Shown here in pieces: positions 45,918-54,917 of a stretch of 64,000 nucleotides of DNA. The translations under genes and the position numbers were made by a program. The number at the start of each line of letters is the position of its first letter. Position 1 is the first letter of the stretch. The stretch is from Maritalea myrionectae DSM 19524 (GTDB lineage: Bacteria > Pseudomonadota > Alphaproteobacteria > Rhizobiales > Devosiaceae). The DNA is taken from assembly GCF_000423365.1 (NCBI RefSeq), contig NZ_AUHV01000003.1:124001-188000 (forward strand). Direction: 5' to 3'. The notes under the pieces were generated by a model that was given only the letters and a program-made list of their open reading frames with translations, had not been told where the DNA came from and ran no database searches.

Positions 45918-47032
45918 TCGTTCGGCCCTTTTTTGCGGAATGAGTTGACCCACCGCATCGCGTTCGCCTTCACATCGCGGATCAAAAACAGGGTTTCACC
46001 AACCAACCGCGGCACAAACCAATGGGCATAATTCATCACCGGGGGCACTGTCGTGATCGCACCCGCCTTGCCCGCCATGCCCTTTTTGAACTGGTGTAGC
46101 CCCAAAAAGCCATCCGTACCACCCAAATCATACCATTTGACCCGGGGCTGAGTGCCCAACCAACGCATGATTTCCCAATGCATGAAATAGCCCGCTTGCA
46201 TCGGCAACGCTTTATCATTGGTCGCGCCATAAAGATAAACGGCCGTGTCGCCGCCCACAAAAACAATCGCCCCAGCCACCGCTTCTTGTTCATGATAGAC
46301 CATGAAAATCTCAGGACGGATCGAGGGATCAATATTGTCCATCAAATGGTTGAGCGAGTCATAGGCGGAATAATCGGGAAACTGCTTGCGCGCCGTCATC
46401 TCTTCATAAAGCGCGTTAAATTCTGACATTTTGTCTGGGCCAACATGCTCAAACCGCATTTCATTTTTTTCTGAATTGCGCAAATGCTTGCGCCACTTTT
46501 GATTAAAGCTGGCGCGCATCTCATCATCAGAGAGATCGACATTGACGAAATAGCGATTGGGAAAGGGCAATCCGGCCCCTTTTTTGAAGCCACTTTCGCG
46601 CAGATATTCGAATGCCGGATTTGGTTCAACGGGCACCGCGCGCGGCAAGATGGACAGCATCAAACGCCGCTTCACCGCATATTCATGCTTAAGCCAATCA
46701 ACAACGGCCTGATAATCGGCACGTGCGCTGGGCAAACTATTGTCGAGAAGTATCGGCCCCCATTTACAAACGGCCAAACCACCAAGCCCCATTGGCGCGG
46801 TGCGGTGCATCACCAAACAGCCCGCAATGAGGCGGTCACCAGCATAAAAATTCAAGCGATCAAGCTGCATGGCCGGCCAACGCTCAGAGGCGAAGACATC
46901 CAATTGTTCCTGACAAACATCATCAAACAGATGCGCTTGCGCATCCCAACTGGCGGCGTCCATCTCTTCCACGCGCAAGGATTGATCAACGGTCACCTGA
47001 TCTAATTCTACAGCCAATGCCATTCCACCCAT
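45914..47032 (-). CDS. FemAB-like / GNAT (BioF2-like) acyl- or aminoacyltransferase
   Basis: A 372-residue protein with two GNAT folds in tandem. KWGPILLDNSLPSARADYQAVVDWL and RKHLRNSEKNEMRFEHV are typical of the lipid II:glycine glycyltransferase/FemAB superfamily, as is the C-terminal LYGATNDKALPMQAGYFMHWEIMRW with YDLGGTDG ... FKKGMAG. In Gram-negatives these proteins modify peptidoglycan-linked or polysaccharide substrates; the actual substrate is unknown. The ATG at 47032 is preferred over an upstream TTG. It is monocistronic. Confidence 0.82.
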   Translation of the reverse strand: MGGMALAVELDQVTVDQSLRVEEMDAASWDAQAHLFDDVCQEQLDVFASERWPAMQLDRLNFYAGDRLIAGCLVMHRTAPMGLGGLAVCKWGPILLDNSLPSARADYQAVVDWLKHEYAVKRRLMLSILPRAVPVEPNPAFEYLRESGFKKGAGLPFPNRYFVNVDLSDDEMRASFNQKWRKHLRNSEKNEMRFEHVGPDKMSEFNALYEEMTARKQFPDYSAYDSLNHLMDNIDPSIRPEIFMVYHEQEAVAGAIVFVGGDTAVYLYGATNDKALPMQAGYFMHWEIMRWLGTQPRVKWYDLGGTDGFLGLHQFKKGMAGKAGAITTVPPVMNYAHWFVPRLVGETLFLIRDVKANAMRWVNSFRKKGPND

Positions 47033-47158
47033 CAAACGATCCAACTCGGGCCAACCCCGTCGTTTCTATACTGAAGTCTCGGTATATTGACGACGATTTT
47101 ACCCAAACTTAGTTAAAACACGACAAGTGATAAGATTTGGTAAGGGTGGTGGAAACCG

Positions 47159-47941
47159 CTAGGCTTGCTCAAGCTCGATATGACGCTGCTCGGCCCACTG
47201 CGCATATTCTTTCATGCTCAAAAGTGAGGCTGCCTCTTCATCGACAACCACAACAGCATGCTGATGCATTTGTAACGCAGAAGCTGGACACGCCGCAGAT
47301 ACCGGGCCTTCCACGCACCCGCGCACCGCTTCGGCCTTTGTTGCGCCTGTTGCCAAGAGCAGCACTTCCTTCGCATCCAAAATGGTGCCAATCCCGGTGG
47401 TGATCGCATCGGTTGGCTGGAACTCATCCGCATCAAAATATCGTGAATTGGCTTTAATCGTTGATTTAGTGAGTGTTTTGACCCGTGTGCGGGACGCAAG
47501 GCTCGACAAAGGCTCGTTAAAGCCGATATGCCCGTTCACGCCGATACCCAACAATTGCAGATCAATGCCGCCTGCCGCTTGGATCTCTTTTTCATAGCGC
47601 ACGCACTCCGCATTCGGATCAGCGGCGGCCCCGTCAGGCACGTGGGTGCGCGCCTTGTCGATATCGATGTGATCGAACAATTTTTCATTCATAAAGTGGC
47701 GGTAACTCTGCGCATGATCGCCCGCCAACCCGATATACTCATCCAAATTGAAGCTGGTGACATCTTTAAAGCTCACCTCACCGCGCTGATTGGCCCCAAT
47801 CAAACGCTGATAAAGCGCAACAGGTGATGACCCGGTCGCCAAGCCCAAAATTGAATTCGGCTGCGCTTTAAGCTGATCAACAAAATAATCACACGCAAAA
47901 TCGGCTACGGCCTCGGCATTTTCTAGAATGACCAATCGCAC
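47159..47941 (-). CDS. nagB: Glucosamine-6-phosphate deaminase (NagB)
   Basis: A 260-residue isomerase/deaminase converting glucosamine-6-phosphate to fructose-6-phosphate and ammonia. It shows [38 protein letters not shown] with the catalytic Asp, and [15 protein letters not shown]. The GTG start has GGAG six bases upstream. It follows the GntR regulator by 32 bases in the same direction. Together they form an amino-sugar catabolic unit; nagA and a transporter are not in this window. Confidence 0.95.
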   Translation of the reverse strand: MRLVILENAEAVADFACDYFVDQLKAQPNSILGLATGSSPVALYQRLIGANQRGEVSFKDVTSFNLDEYIGLAGDHAQSYRHFMNEKLFDHIDIDKARTHVPDGAAADPNAECVRYEKEIQAAGGIDLQLLGIGVNGHIGFNEPLSSLASRTRVKTLTKSTIKANSRYFDADEFQPTDAITTGIGTILDAKEVLLLATGATKAEAVRGCVEGPVSAACPASALQMHQHAVVVVDEEAASLLSMKEYAQWAEQRHIELEQA

Positions 47942-47973
47942 CTTAATCTCCAGTCGTTCGGTATTATGCGGCG

Positions 47974-48756
47974 CTACTCCGCCCGCATTTCGGTTGCAAA
48001 TACGTAGCGATCCCCACGATAATAGGATCGCGTAAACTCCATTGCAGCACCTGATTGGTCAAACGAGCGACGCTCGATATCCAAAACCGCGTCACCTTCT
48101 TTCACGCCCAAAAACCCAGCCAACTCCGCCGTGCAATTCACCGCACGAAGACTTTGCTGGGCTTTGACCGGACGATAGCCCCCGGCCTGAAGCAACTCAT
48201 AAAGCGAGTCCCCTTCGGCAACATGATCGGCATTGATGATCGAGGTGGGGAAATAGGCAAGCTCGTACGCCATGATGGCATTATCCGCATAACGAATACG
48301 CCGAAAACATGAAACCAACGTGTCAAATGACACGCCCAAAGCCATGGCCACATCAGGTTGTGGCAACACCACCCCTTTAAAGACCAGCTTAGAACTCGGC
48401 TCCATACCACGATTGCGAATGTCTTCGGAAAACCCGTTCAAAAACGCCAAGGATTTTTCGATCGACCGCGGCCGATTGCGCGGCACATAGGTGCCTAATC
48501 CTCGTTTTTGCACCAATTGCCCGTCGGTCAATAACGGCTTGAATGCACTCCGAATGGTCACACGAGACAAACCCAGCTTTTCAGACAACTCGCGCTCCGC
48601 AGGCAAAAAGTCGCCAGGGCCAAGCACACCACGCTCAATGGCGTCGCGCAACCCTTCGGTCAACACACCATAACGTGCGCCTGGACGGGTCAACGCGGAT
48701 TTCAAATGATCAATAAGCTGCGCTGGATCATGTTCTGGTGCTGCCAAGTCGTCCAC
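47974..48756 (-). CDS. GntR-family regulator with UTRA domain (NagR-like)
   Basis: A 260-residue GntR/HutC regulator. The N-terminal winged helix ([37 protein letters not shown]) is followed by a UTRA ligand-binding domain ending with [15 protein letters not shown]. The start is the GTG at 48756, because GGAGGA lies five bases upstream; a longer frame has no ribosome site. It probably represses nagB in response to an amino-sugar phosphate, by analogy with NagR. Repeated GGTAT half-sites lie about 120 bases upstream on this strand (near 48870-48892) and may be its operators. Confidence 0.87.
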   Translation of the reverse strand: MDDLAAPEHDPAQLIDHLKSALTRPGARYGVLTEGLRDAIERGVLGPGDFLPAERELSEKLGLSRVTIRSAFKPLLTDGQLVQKRGLGTYVPRNRPRSIEKSLAFLNGFSEDIRNRGMEPSSKLVFKGVVLPQPDVAMALGVSFDTLVSCFRRIRYADNAIMAYELAYFPTSIINADHVAEGDSLYELLQAGGYRPVKAQQSLRAVNCTAELAGFLGVKEGDAVLDIERRSFDQSGAAMEFTRSYYRGDRYVFATEMRAE

Positions 48757-49004
48757 TCTATTCCTCCAAGATACACCAATTGGAAACTGATTGCTTTTGA
48801 TCACAACGGTGCATTTTCATATCGCCTACAAATAAAGAAGACTCGGCAGCACAGGCTGCTGCCCGCCAAAGATACCAATAAAATACCTATACCGTCAATT
48901 TGAAACTGCACAACTGTCGGCAAACAGTGTCGATAACTGAGTTTAGCCAAGAATCCTTTGATTAAAAGCCCATATTCGCGTTTTCAGCAAACAGATGCGG
49001 CAGA

Positions 49005-49610
49005 TCAGGATTTGGCAGAACCGCCAGACCAAAAGATGGGCACAGTACCCGTCCACAAAATACGCGCATCCCGATCCGTCACATTGCGCCAGCTATGTTG
49101 CCGTGTGGACCGAAAATGCAGGCTATCGCCCGCTGCCAGCGCCACAGATTCACCCTCAACATCGGTGGTCACTTCACCTTCAAGAATGAAAATAATCTCT
49201 TCGCCTTCATGACTGACCGTCTCCGACTGATAGCCGGCAGGCACAGTGATGATAAAGGACGAAAGCACGTTTCCGGCAAAATCTGCGCCCAAGCGCTCAT
49301 ATTTCAGTGACGAATCATCAACAGAAAAGCTCTCTCTTTCACCCGATTTGGTGGTCCCCCGGATCACAGCCGGCGAAGAAATGAAATATTCCATCTCTAC
49401 ATCCAAACTGCGCGAAATAAGCGACAATGCCCCTAAAGAGGGCGTGGCTTGATCCCGCTCCACCTGACTGAGAAAGCCAACAGATAGGTTTGCCGCTTCA
49501 CCCAACGCCTTCAACGTCATGTTCAATTTGCGCCGCCGTTCACGAATAAGCGCGCCAATCAATGGCTGACCTGTGTGCGCATTGAGGGTTTTGGAAGAGC
49601 CTTTTGTCAT
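49005..49610 (-). CDS. XRE-family regulator with C-terminal cupin
   Basis: A 201-residue protein. The helix-turn-helix is RRKLNMTLKALGEAANLSVGFLSQVERDQATPSLGALSLISRSLD (about residues 26-70), and a cupin lies at about 110-190 (ETVSHEGEEIIFILEGEVTTDVEG ... GDSLHFRSTRQHSWRN). Such XRE-cupin proteins (PuuR-like) control amine or amino-acid catabolic genes in response to a small ligand. AACAA-AAA-TTGTT, a perfect inverted repeat at 49644-49656, lies 34 bases upstream of the start and could be its own operator. No obvious target gene is adjacent. Confidence 0.88.
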   Translation of the reverse strand: MTKGSSKTLNAHTGQPLIGALIRERRRKLNMTLKALGEAANLSVGFLSQVERDQATPSLGALSLISRSLDVEMEYFISSPAVIRGTTKSGERESFSVDDSSLKYERLGADFAGNVLSSFIITVPAGYQSETVSHEGEEIIFILEGEVTTDVEGESVALAAGDSLHFRSTRQHSWRNVTDRDARILWTGTVPIFWSGGSAKS

Positions 49611-49807
49611 ATTTTCGGTTACCTATCGAAAAATTTTTGATATAACAAAAATTGTTTTACTGTTCTGCTGGAATAGTCCGTGACACGACGATTCTCAGTT
49701 TTCAACGGCTTTAGATAAAGCCTCGCTTAAAAATCACATTGTGTCGCCAAATACTAGGGAAAAAACCCAATATTCACGCGGCAATTTCTAAAGAGTACAA
49801 TATAACA

Positions 49808-50290
49808 ATGCAAGAATTGGCCAGAATCATTTCGCAACCCGACGCCGAAACCAACTTGTACGCGCGTTTAGAACAAGAAGTACAACAACAGGTCGGCGCT
49901 AAACTTGTCACCTTGATGTGGCTTGATTTTGAAGCGGGTCGCGCACGTCGAATCTATACCAATCGCCCAGATTTATACCCCACCGATGACAGCAAACCGA
50001 TCACGAAAAATCCTTGGCACGAGCATGTGATTGTCAATCAAAACACCTTTGTCGCCAACAGCTTGGACGAAATGGACGAGCAATTCGCCGACAAAGAGTT
50101 TTTCTCAGCCCACGGCTGCACTTCCGTTTTGAATATGCCCATCATTATTGATGGCAAAACTGTCGGTTCACTAAATCTATTGCATGAAGATAATCATTTT
50201 ACCCCGGCGCGGATAAAGCAAACACAAGAGCTTGTTCTCACCGCCATGCTTTGTATTATGCTGCAACAATCCAAGCTAACCAAAGCATAG
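49808..50290 (+). CDS. GAF-domain protein
   Basis: A 160-residue protein that is essentially one GAF domain: LYARLEQEVQQQVGAKLVTLMWLDFEAGRARRIYTN, then GCTSVLNMPIIIDGKTVGSLNLLHEDNHFT. Small-molecule or redox sensing is possible but no ligand residues can be named. The ATG at 49808 is chosen over an upstream TTG because the domain starts there. It is 15 bases upstream of mscS in the same direction, so they are probably co-transcribed. Confidence 0.8.
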   Translation: MQELARIISQPDAETNLYARLEQEVQQQVGAKLVTLMWLDFEAGRARRIYTNRPDLYPTDDSKPITKNPWHEHVIVNQNTFVANSLDEMDEQFADKEFFSAHGCTSVLNMPIIIDGKTVGSLNLLHEDNHFTPARIKQTQELVLTAMLCIMLQQSKLTKA

Positions 50291-50305
50291 GTCAATCAGC
50301 GCATT

Positions 50306-51127
50306 ATGCAGTTCGAATCCATCGTCACATCAACGGTTGAATGGGGCTCCACCTATGGCATGGCCGCCATCGTCGCCATAATTGTTATTATTGTAGGCTG
50401 GTTTGCCTCAGGTTGGCTCTCCTCCGCCATCATAAGGGTATTGCCCCACAACAAGGCCTTTGATGAGACAATTGCGCCGATGATCTCGCAAATCGTGCGC
50501 TATTTGGTGCTCATCATTGCGATTGTCATCGCGCTGAGTGAGTTGGGCGTGCAAACGGCATCAATCCTCGCGGTGCTCGGTGCCGCAGGTTTGGCCATTG
50601 CCCTCGCGCTGCAAGGCACCCTGTCAAACATCGCAGCGGGTGTGATGCTGCTTTGGCTGCGCCCCTTCAATGTTGGCGATTATGTGGAAGCCGACGGCAT
50701 CAATGGCATCGTCAAGCAGGTTGGCCTGTTCGCCACCCGCATGCGCACCCTGGACGGCAAATTTCTTTTTGCGCCAAATTCAAAGATTTGGGACGCAACC
50801 ATCGTCAATTACAACCGCGAAATGACCCGTCGCGTCGACTTCAGTGTCGGCATCGATTACAGCGCGGACATATCAAAAGCCCGTGCGGCCCTGCTGGCCG
50901 CAGCCGCGCAAGATGAGCGTGTGCTCAAAGCACCCGAACCTGTGGTCTATGTCATGGGCCTTGGCGACAGCTCAATTGATCTGCAACTGCGCTGCTGGAC
51001 CAAAACAGAAGACTATTGGGAAACCGCCATGTCCATGAACGAAAAAGGCAAATTGGCATTGGATGCGGCCGGCGTGGCTATTCCGTTCCCGCATGTTCAA
51101 TTGGTGCGCCCGACCACCGATGAATAA
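50306..51127 (+). CDS. mscS: MscS-family mechanosensitive channel
   Basis: A 273-residue small-conductance mechanosensitive channel. Three membrane helices lie at about 18-40, 60-80 and 85-108; the third has the pore-lining Gly/Ala pattern GAAGLAIALALQGTLSNIAAG followed by LRPFNVGDYVE at the start of the cytoplasmic beta domain, and a C-terminal alpha/beta domain. Length is near that of E. coli MscS (286). It releases osmolytes on hypo-osmotic shock. It lies between a GAF gene and an aldo/keto reductase. Confidence 0.93.
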   Translation: MQFESIVTSTVEWGSTYGMAAIVAIIVIIVGWFASGWLSSAIIRVLPHNKAFDETIAPMISQIVRYLVLIIAIVIALSELGVQTASILAVLGAAGLAIALALQGTLSNIAAGVMLLWLRPFNVGDYVEADGINGIVKQVGLFATRMRTLDGKFLFAPNSKIWDATIVNYNREMTRRVDFSVGIDYSADISKARAALLAAAAQDERVLKAPEPVVYVMGLGDSSIDLQLRCWTKTEDYWETAMSMNEKGKLALDAAGVAIPFPHVQLVRPTTDE

Positions 51128-51196
51128 TTAGGCCTTGACCTAAGGGCCCGCGAGGCCCCCTACTTGCCATTAGACCAACTCGAAAAGTAGGATCGA

Positions 51197-52183
51197 ATGA
51201 GTATGGAAAACATCACACTTTGGGATGGTCAAACAATCCCACGCCTTGGATTTGGCTGCTGGGCCATTGGCGGCCCGTTTTGGGCCGATGCTATCCCGGT
51301 CGGCTGGGGCGTGGTCGACGACAATGAATCAAAACGCGCCATTCAAGTCGCATTGGATGCTGGCATCCGCTTTTTCGATACGGCCGACGTTTATGGCGCT
51401 GGCCATTCGGAAAAAGTGTTGGGCGAAGCCCTTAAAGGACACGATGATATCATTGTGGCCACCAAGTTTGGCAATCAGTTCGACGAGGACACAAAGCAGG
51501 TCACTGGCCGGGGCGCCGACCGCGCTTATATCCGCAAGGCCGTGCAAGCATCGCTCCGCCGCCTAAATCGCGATTATATCGACCTCTATCAATTACACAT
51601 TGATGATCTGGATGGCGATGACGCGCAGGAAACACAAAGCGCGTTGGAAGAGCTCGTCTCCGAAGGGCTGATCCGCGCCTATGGCTGGTCGAGCGACTAT
51701 CCAGACCATTCCAAGCAATGGCTTGGCGGCAAGAACTATCGTTCAATCCAGCATGATCTAAACCTCTTCACGCCAGCCACAGAAACATTGGCTCTGGTGG
51801 AAGAGAACGACATGGTCTCCATCAACCGCGCGCCCCTCGCCATGGGCATGTTGAGCGGCAACTACAAACTCAACCACAGTTTTGGTGAGGATGACGTGCG
51901 CTCAAGCGGCACACCTTGGATGAAAAAGATGGGCAGTGTGCAATCTGAGGAAGAAGCCCAGACGCGCCTCGAGGGCATACGTGAGTTACTCACAACTGGT
52001 GGCCGCACCACGGCTCAAGGCGCATTAGGGTGGATTTGGGCTCAAAGTGATCGCGCCCTGCCCATCCCCGGCTTTAGAACCGAAGCGCAAGCCCATGAAA
52101 ATGCAGGTGCGCTTGAATTTGGTCCGCTGGACGTGGATGTTCTGCACGAAATAGACGAGCTGGTAAAAGGCAATTTCAGCTAA
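51197..52183 (+). CDS. Aldo/keto reductase
   Basis: A 328-residue TIM-barrel NADPH-dependent oxidoreductase. It has FDTADVYGAGHSEKVLGEAL with the catalytic Asp/Tyr, IIVATKFGNQF with the Lys, YIDLYQLHIDDLD with the His, and the C-terminal LPIPGFRTEAQAHENAGAL cofactor-binding part. The substrate is unknown. AGGA precedes the ATG. It is probably monocistronic, ending at a convergent hairpin. Confidence 0.9.
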   Translation: MSMENITLWDGQTIPRLGFGCWAIGGPFWADAIPVGWGVVDDNESKRAIQVALDAGIRFFDTADVYGAGHSEKVLGEALKGHDDIIVATKFGNQFDEDTKQVTGRGADRAYIRKAVQASLRRLNRDYIDLYQLHIDDLDGDDAQETQSALEELVSEGLIRAYGWSSDYPDHSKQWLGGKNYRSIQHDLNLFTPATETLALVEENDMVSINRAPLAMGMLSGNYKLNHSFGEDDVRSSGTPWMKKMGSVQSEEEAQTRLEGIRELLTTGGRTTAQGALGWIWAQSDRALPIPGFRTEAQAHENAGALEFGPLDVDVLHEIDELVKGNFS

Positions 52184-52195
52184 TCAAAACACCAC

Positions 52196-52226
52196 GGGCG
52201 AGGCGATGAACCACACCGCCTCGCCC
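52196..52226. terminator. Convergent hairpin between aldo/keto reductase and msrA
   Basis: GGGCGAGGCG (52196-52205) and CGCCTCGCCC (52217-52226) form a perfect 10-bp stem with an 11-base loop. T-rich sequence follows only on the minus strand (GTGGTGTTTTG), so it acts mainly as the msrA terminator. Confidence 0.65.
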
Positions 52227-52240
52227 TGATGTCTTATTGC

Positions 52241-52843
52241 TTATTTCGCGTCAATGCCCTGATAGGCTTGGTCGCCCCAAAGCTCTTTCACGCGTTTGTC
52301 GCGACCGCAGGTCAAGCGATAGAAATTATAGCGTATTGGATTTTTGGTGTAGTAATCCTGGTGGTATTCTTCAGCTTTGTAAAAGCGATCATCTTCAATG
52401 ATTGGCGTCAGAATACGCTGACCAAGCGCCGCTTCAGCCTGTTCTTTTGAGGCCAGCGCCGCAGCTTCCTGATCCGCTGTTCGGGTGAACACGGCCGTGC
52501 GATAGCTGTTGCCCCGGTCACAGAATTGACCGCCCACATCAACAGGATCCACCGTGCGCCAGAAAATATCGACCAGTTCACGATAGCTCACCACGTCATT
52601 GTCAAAAACAACCTCAACCACTTCATAGTGGCCTGTGCCACCAGCGGTCACTTGCTCATAGGTAGGGTCTTCCACGGTACCACCCGTATAGCCGGAGATG
52701 GCTTCCGTGACGCCCTCGACTTTTTCGTAATCAGCTTCCACGCACCAAAAACATCCGCCTGCGAATGTGGCGCGCTCTTCCACGGCCTGCGCCGCACCGA
52801 CGCTCATCAGACTTGCTAGAGCGATATAAATAAATGCTCGCAT
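52241..52843 (-). CDS. msrA: Periplasmic peptide-methionine (S)-S-oxide reductase (MsrA)
   Basis: A 200-residue protein with a signal peptide (MRAFIYIALASLMSVGAAQA) followed at once by the MsrA domain: FAGGCFWCVEADYEK with the catalytic Cys, GYTGGTVEDPTYEQV, GHYEVVEVVFD and YHQDYY. It reduces methionine sulfoxide in exported proteins. The ATG at 52843 is fixed by AGGAG seven bases upstream; an ATG two codons earlier overlaps this site. Most MsrA proteins are cytoplasmic; the secreted form is a common variant. No msrB is adjacent. Confidence 0.92.
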   Translation of the reverse strand: MRAFIYIALASLMSVGAAQAVEERATFAGGCFWCVEADYEKVEGVTEAISGYTGGTVEDPTYEQVTAGGTGHYEVVEVVFDNDVVSYRELVDIFWRTVDPVDVGGQFCDRGNSYRTAVFTRTADQEAAALASKEQAEAALGQRILTPIIEDDRFYKAEEYHQDYYTKNPIRYNFYRLTCGRDKRVKELWGDQAYQGIDAK

Positions 52844-52917
52844 GTTCATTCTCCTTTGTATGGAAACGAACATGACGCCGACAAAGTTCACTTACAAATC
52901 ACCATAACGTCAAAAAA

Positions 52918-52940
52918 GGTGCCGAAACAATTCCGGCACC
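52918..52940 (-). terminator. Terminator of leuA
   Basis: GGTGCCG (52918-52924) pairs with CGGCACC (52934-52940), and on the minus strand TTTTTTG follows. It lies about 90 bases after the leuA stop, beyond three copies of a TATGAGTCAA motif. Confidence 0.85.
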
Positions 52941-52946
52941 TTTCCG

Positions 52947-53026
52947 TATGAGTCAAATCAGCAGCAAGCTGCAAGCTGACCTATGAGTCAATTTGAAGGG
53001 CTTGAATCTCTTGCCCTATGAGTCAA
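52947..53026. repeat. Three TATGAGTCAA motifs at exact 35-base spacing
   Basis: TATGAGTCAA occurs at 52947, 52982 and 53017, between the leuA stop and its terminator. The sequence between the copies is not conserved. Confidence 0.7.
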
Positions 53027-53031
53027 GTGGA

Positions 53032-54594
53032 CTATCCAGCCATCGCCCCTTGAGCAGATGCCCCACGCTCCACCAACAAACGGTTATAAGCGTTCAGATA
53101 GGCCCGTGCAGACGCCACCAACGTGTCCGGCTCTGCGGTACGCCCTGATGCAATCTTGCCGTCCATTTCCAAACGCACATGGGCGTTGGCCTGGGCATCG
53201 GTCCCGCCGGTCACCGCATCAACACCATAGAGCACCAAGTGCGGATCAGCACCCACAGCCGCTTTAATGGCATTGAAAATCGCATCAACTGAGCCCGTGC
53301 CCGTGACGCTAACAGATTTCTGCTCGCCTTCAATCGACAACACCAAGTCGCACCGATGCTCGCCACCTGTGGAGGTGCTGACGCTCATGGAGACCAGCTT
53401 GATCTTATCTTCAACTGAGCCCATTTCATCATCAACCAAGGCCACCAAATCTTCGTCATAGACGTGCTTCTTACGGTCAGCCAATTCCTTGAAACGTTGG
53501 AACGCCTCTTGGAAGGCGTTGTCGCCTAACTCATAGCCCAATTCTTTCAGCTTTTCCTTGAACGCATGGCGGCCCGAATGCTTACCCATCACCAAGGAGG
53601 TGGCTTTGATGCCCACACTTTCCGGCGTCATGATTTCGTAGGTCTCAGCGTTTTTCAACATGCCATCCTGGTGGATGCCGCTTTCGTGCGCAAAGGCGTT
53701 TTTACCCACAATTGCTTTGTTGAACTGCACATTGAAGTTTGACGCAGCCGCCACAATCTTCGACGCGCGTGCCAAATGGGTTGAATCGATTTCCGTGTGA
53801 TAGGGCATGGTATCGCCGCGGGTTTTAATCGCCATCACGATCTCTTCAAGCGCGGCATTACCTGCCCGTTCGCCCAAACCATTGATCGTACATTCCACCT
53901 GCCGTGCACCCGCGCGCACCCCGGCCAATGAGTTGGCGACGGCCAAGCCCAAATCGTTGTGGCAATGTGTAGAGAAAATTGCCTTATCGGCATTAGGCAC
54001 AGTTTCGATCAAGGTTTTGATCATGTTGTAATATTCTTCCGGCACCGCATAGCCGACTGTGTCCGGAATATTGATGGTGGTTGCGCCAGCATTAATCGCC
54101 GCTTCCACACATTTGGCCAAAAAGTCCATCGGCGTGCGGGTGGCGTCCATGCCGGACCATTCCACATCATCAATCAAGTTGCGGGCCTGAGTCACGGTTT
54201 TGGTGACAATCTCCAACACTTCATCCTGAGTCTTGCGCATTTGGTGCGCCAAGTGAATTGGCGATGTGGACACGAATGTATGGATACGACCGCGATTGGC
54301 GTTGCGCACCGCTTCAGCCGCCCGATCAATATCGGCGGGGATGGCGCGCGCCAAGCCAGCAATGACGGAGTTTTTCGACCGACGGGCAATCTCAGCCACC
54401 GCCTCAAAGTCACCATTAGACGCGATGGGGAAACCAGCCTCGATAATATCGACGCCCATATCGTCCAACAATTCGGCAACTTGCAGCTTTTCTTCAAACG
54501 TCATGGTCGCGCCCGGCGACTGTTCGCCATCGCGCAAGGTGGTATCAAAGATAAAGACCTGATCGGTATTGGTATTTTGTGTTTGTTCGCTCAT
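53032..54594 (-). CDS. leuA: 2-isopropylmalate synthase (LeuA)
   Basis: A 520-residue enzyme for the first step of leucine synthesis, condensing acetyl-CoA with 2-oxoisovalerate. It has [16 protein letters not shown], the metal ligands in [16 protein letters not shown], and [15 protein letters not shown], followed by a C-terminal LeuA dimer domain (about 390-515) that binds leucine for feedback inhibition. It starts at ATG 54594. A leucine-rich leader peptide and hairpins lie between the promoter and leuA, implying transcription attenuation. Confidence 0.96.
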   Translation of the reverse strand: MSEQTQNTNTDQVFIFDTTLRDGEQSPGATMTFEEKLQVAELLDDMGVDIIEAGFPIASNGDFEAVAEIARRSKNSVIAGLARAIPADIDRAAEAVRNANRGRIHTFVSTSPIHLAHQMRKTQDEVLEIVTKTVTQARNLIDDVEWSGMDATRTPMDFLAKCVEAAINAGATTINIPDTVGYAVPEEYYNMIKTLIETVPNADKAIFSTHCHNDLGLAVANSLAGVRAGARQVECTINGLGERAGNAALEEIVMAIKTRGDTMPYHTEIDSTHLARASKIVAAASNFNVQFNKAIVGKNAFAHESGIHQDGMLKNAETYEIMTPESVGIKATSLVMGKHSGRHAFKEKLKELGYELGDNAFQEAFQRFKELADRKKHVYDEDLVALVDDEMGSVEDKIKLVSMSVSTSTGGEHRCDLVLSIEGEQKSVSVTGTGSVDAIFNAIKAAVGADPHLVLYGVDAVTGGTDAQANAHVRLEMDGKIASGRTAEPDTLVASARAYLNAYNRLLVERGASAQGAMAG

Positions 54595-54662
54595 TTTCAA
54601 AACTTTTCTCTAGACAGGGCGCATCGCCCAAAATTGACCTTTGGTGTGCAAATTCCCCTAAA

Positions 54663-54694
54663 TACCCGTTCTCCCTGATGAGAACCGTCGGTAC
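54663..54694 (-). terminator. Candidate attenuator hairpin in the leuA leader
   Basis: GTTCTC (54668-54673) and GAGAAC (54680-54685) form a 6-bp stem, extended below an internal loop by TACC (54663-54666) with GGTA (54691-54694). It begins just after the leader-peptide stop. A CGACGG segment overlapping it (minus strand, near 54686-54691) repeats one arm of a hairpin inside the leader ORF (54750-54755/54765-54770), so alternative pairing is possible. T-richness after the stem is weak. Confidence 0.5.
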
Positions 54695-54805
54695 TCAGGG
54701 GCTAATAAGGAGTAGGTCTAGAGATAGGTTTTGCGCGCGCAGCAACAGGCCGTCGGCCAAGAGGCGACGGTCAGAATAATCAGTGCTGTGCAACATACGG
54801 GTCAT
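54695..54805 (-). CDS. Leucine-rich leader peptide of leuA (attenuation)
   Basis: A 36-codon open frame 101 bases upstream of leuA on the same strand, starting at ATG 54805 (or at ATG 54796, 33 codons). It contains 11 leucines, including a cluster RRLLADGLLLRA and a final LDLLLISP just before the stop. Leucine-codon density this high immediately upstream of leuA is the hallmark of a leucine attenuator leader. When leucyl-tRNA is scarce, ribosome stalling would favour an antiterminator; the alternative hairpins described nearby support this. Function inferred. Confidence 0.75.
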   Translation of the reverse strand: MTRMLHSTDYSDRRLLADGLLLRAQNLSLDLLLISP

Positions 54806-54917
54806 AGCCTACCCAAAACTGTTTAACGCAAACTAGGTTCAAATCACCTGCAAGTCTAATCGAGACGCGTTAAGATTTCTAGACATTTTTGTCCAAATCC
54901 GACCAGTGCCAGCCAAC

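Noticed and set aside
50306-50330. GTTCGAATCC resembling a tRNA T-loop
   Set aside because: It is the start of the mscS coding sequence and has no cloverleaf context.
54830-54862. GGTTCAAATC sequence resembling a tRNA T-arm
   Set aside because: No matching stems, acceptor or anticodon arm could be built around it; it lies in the leuA promoter region.
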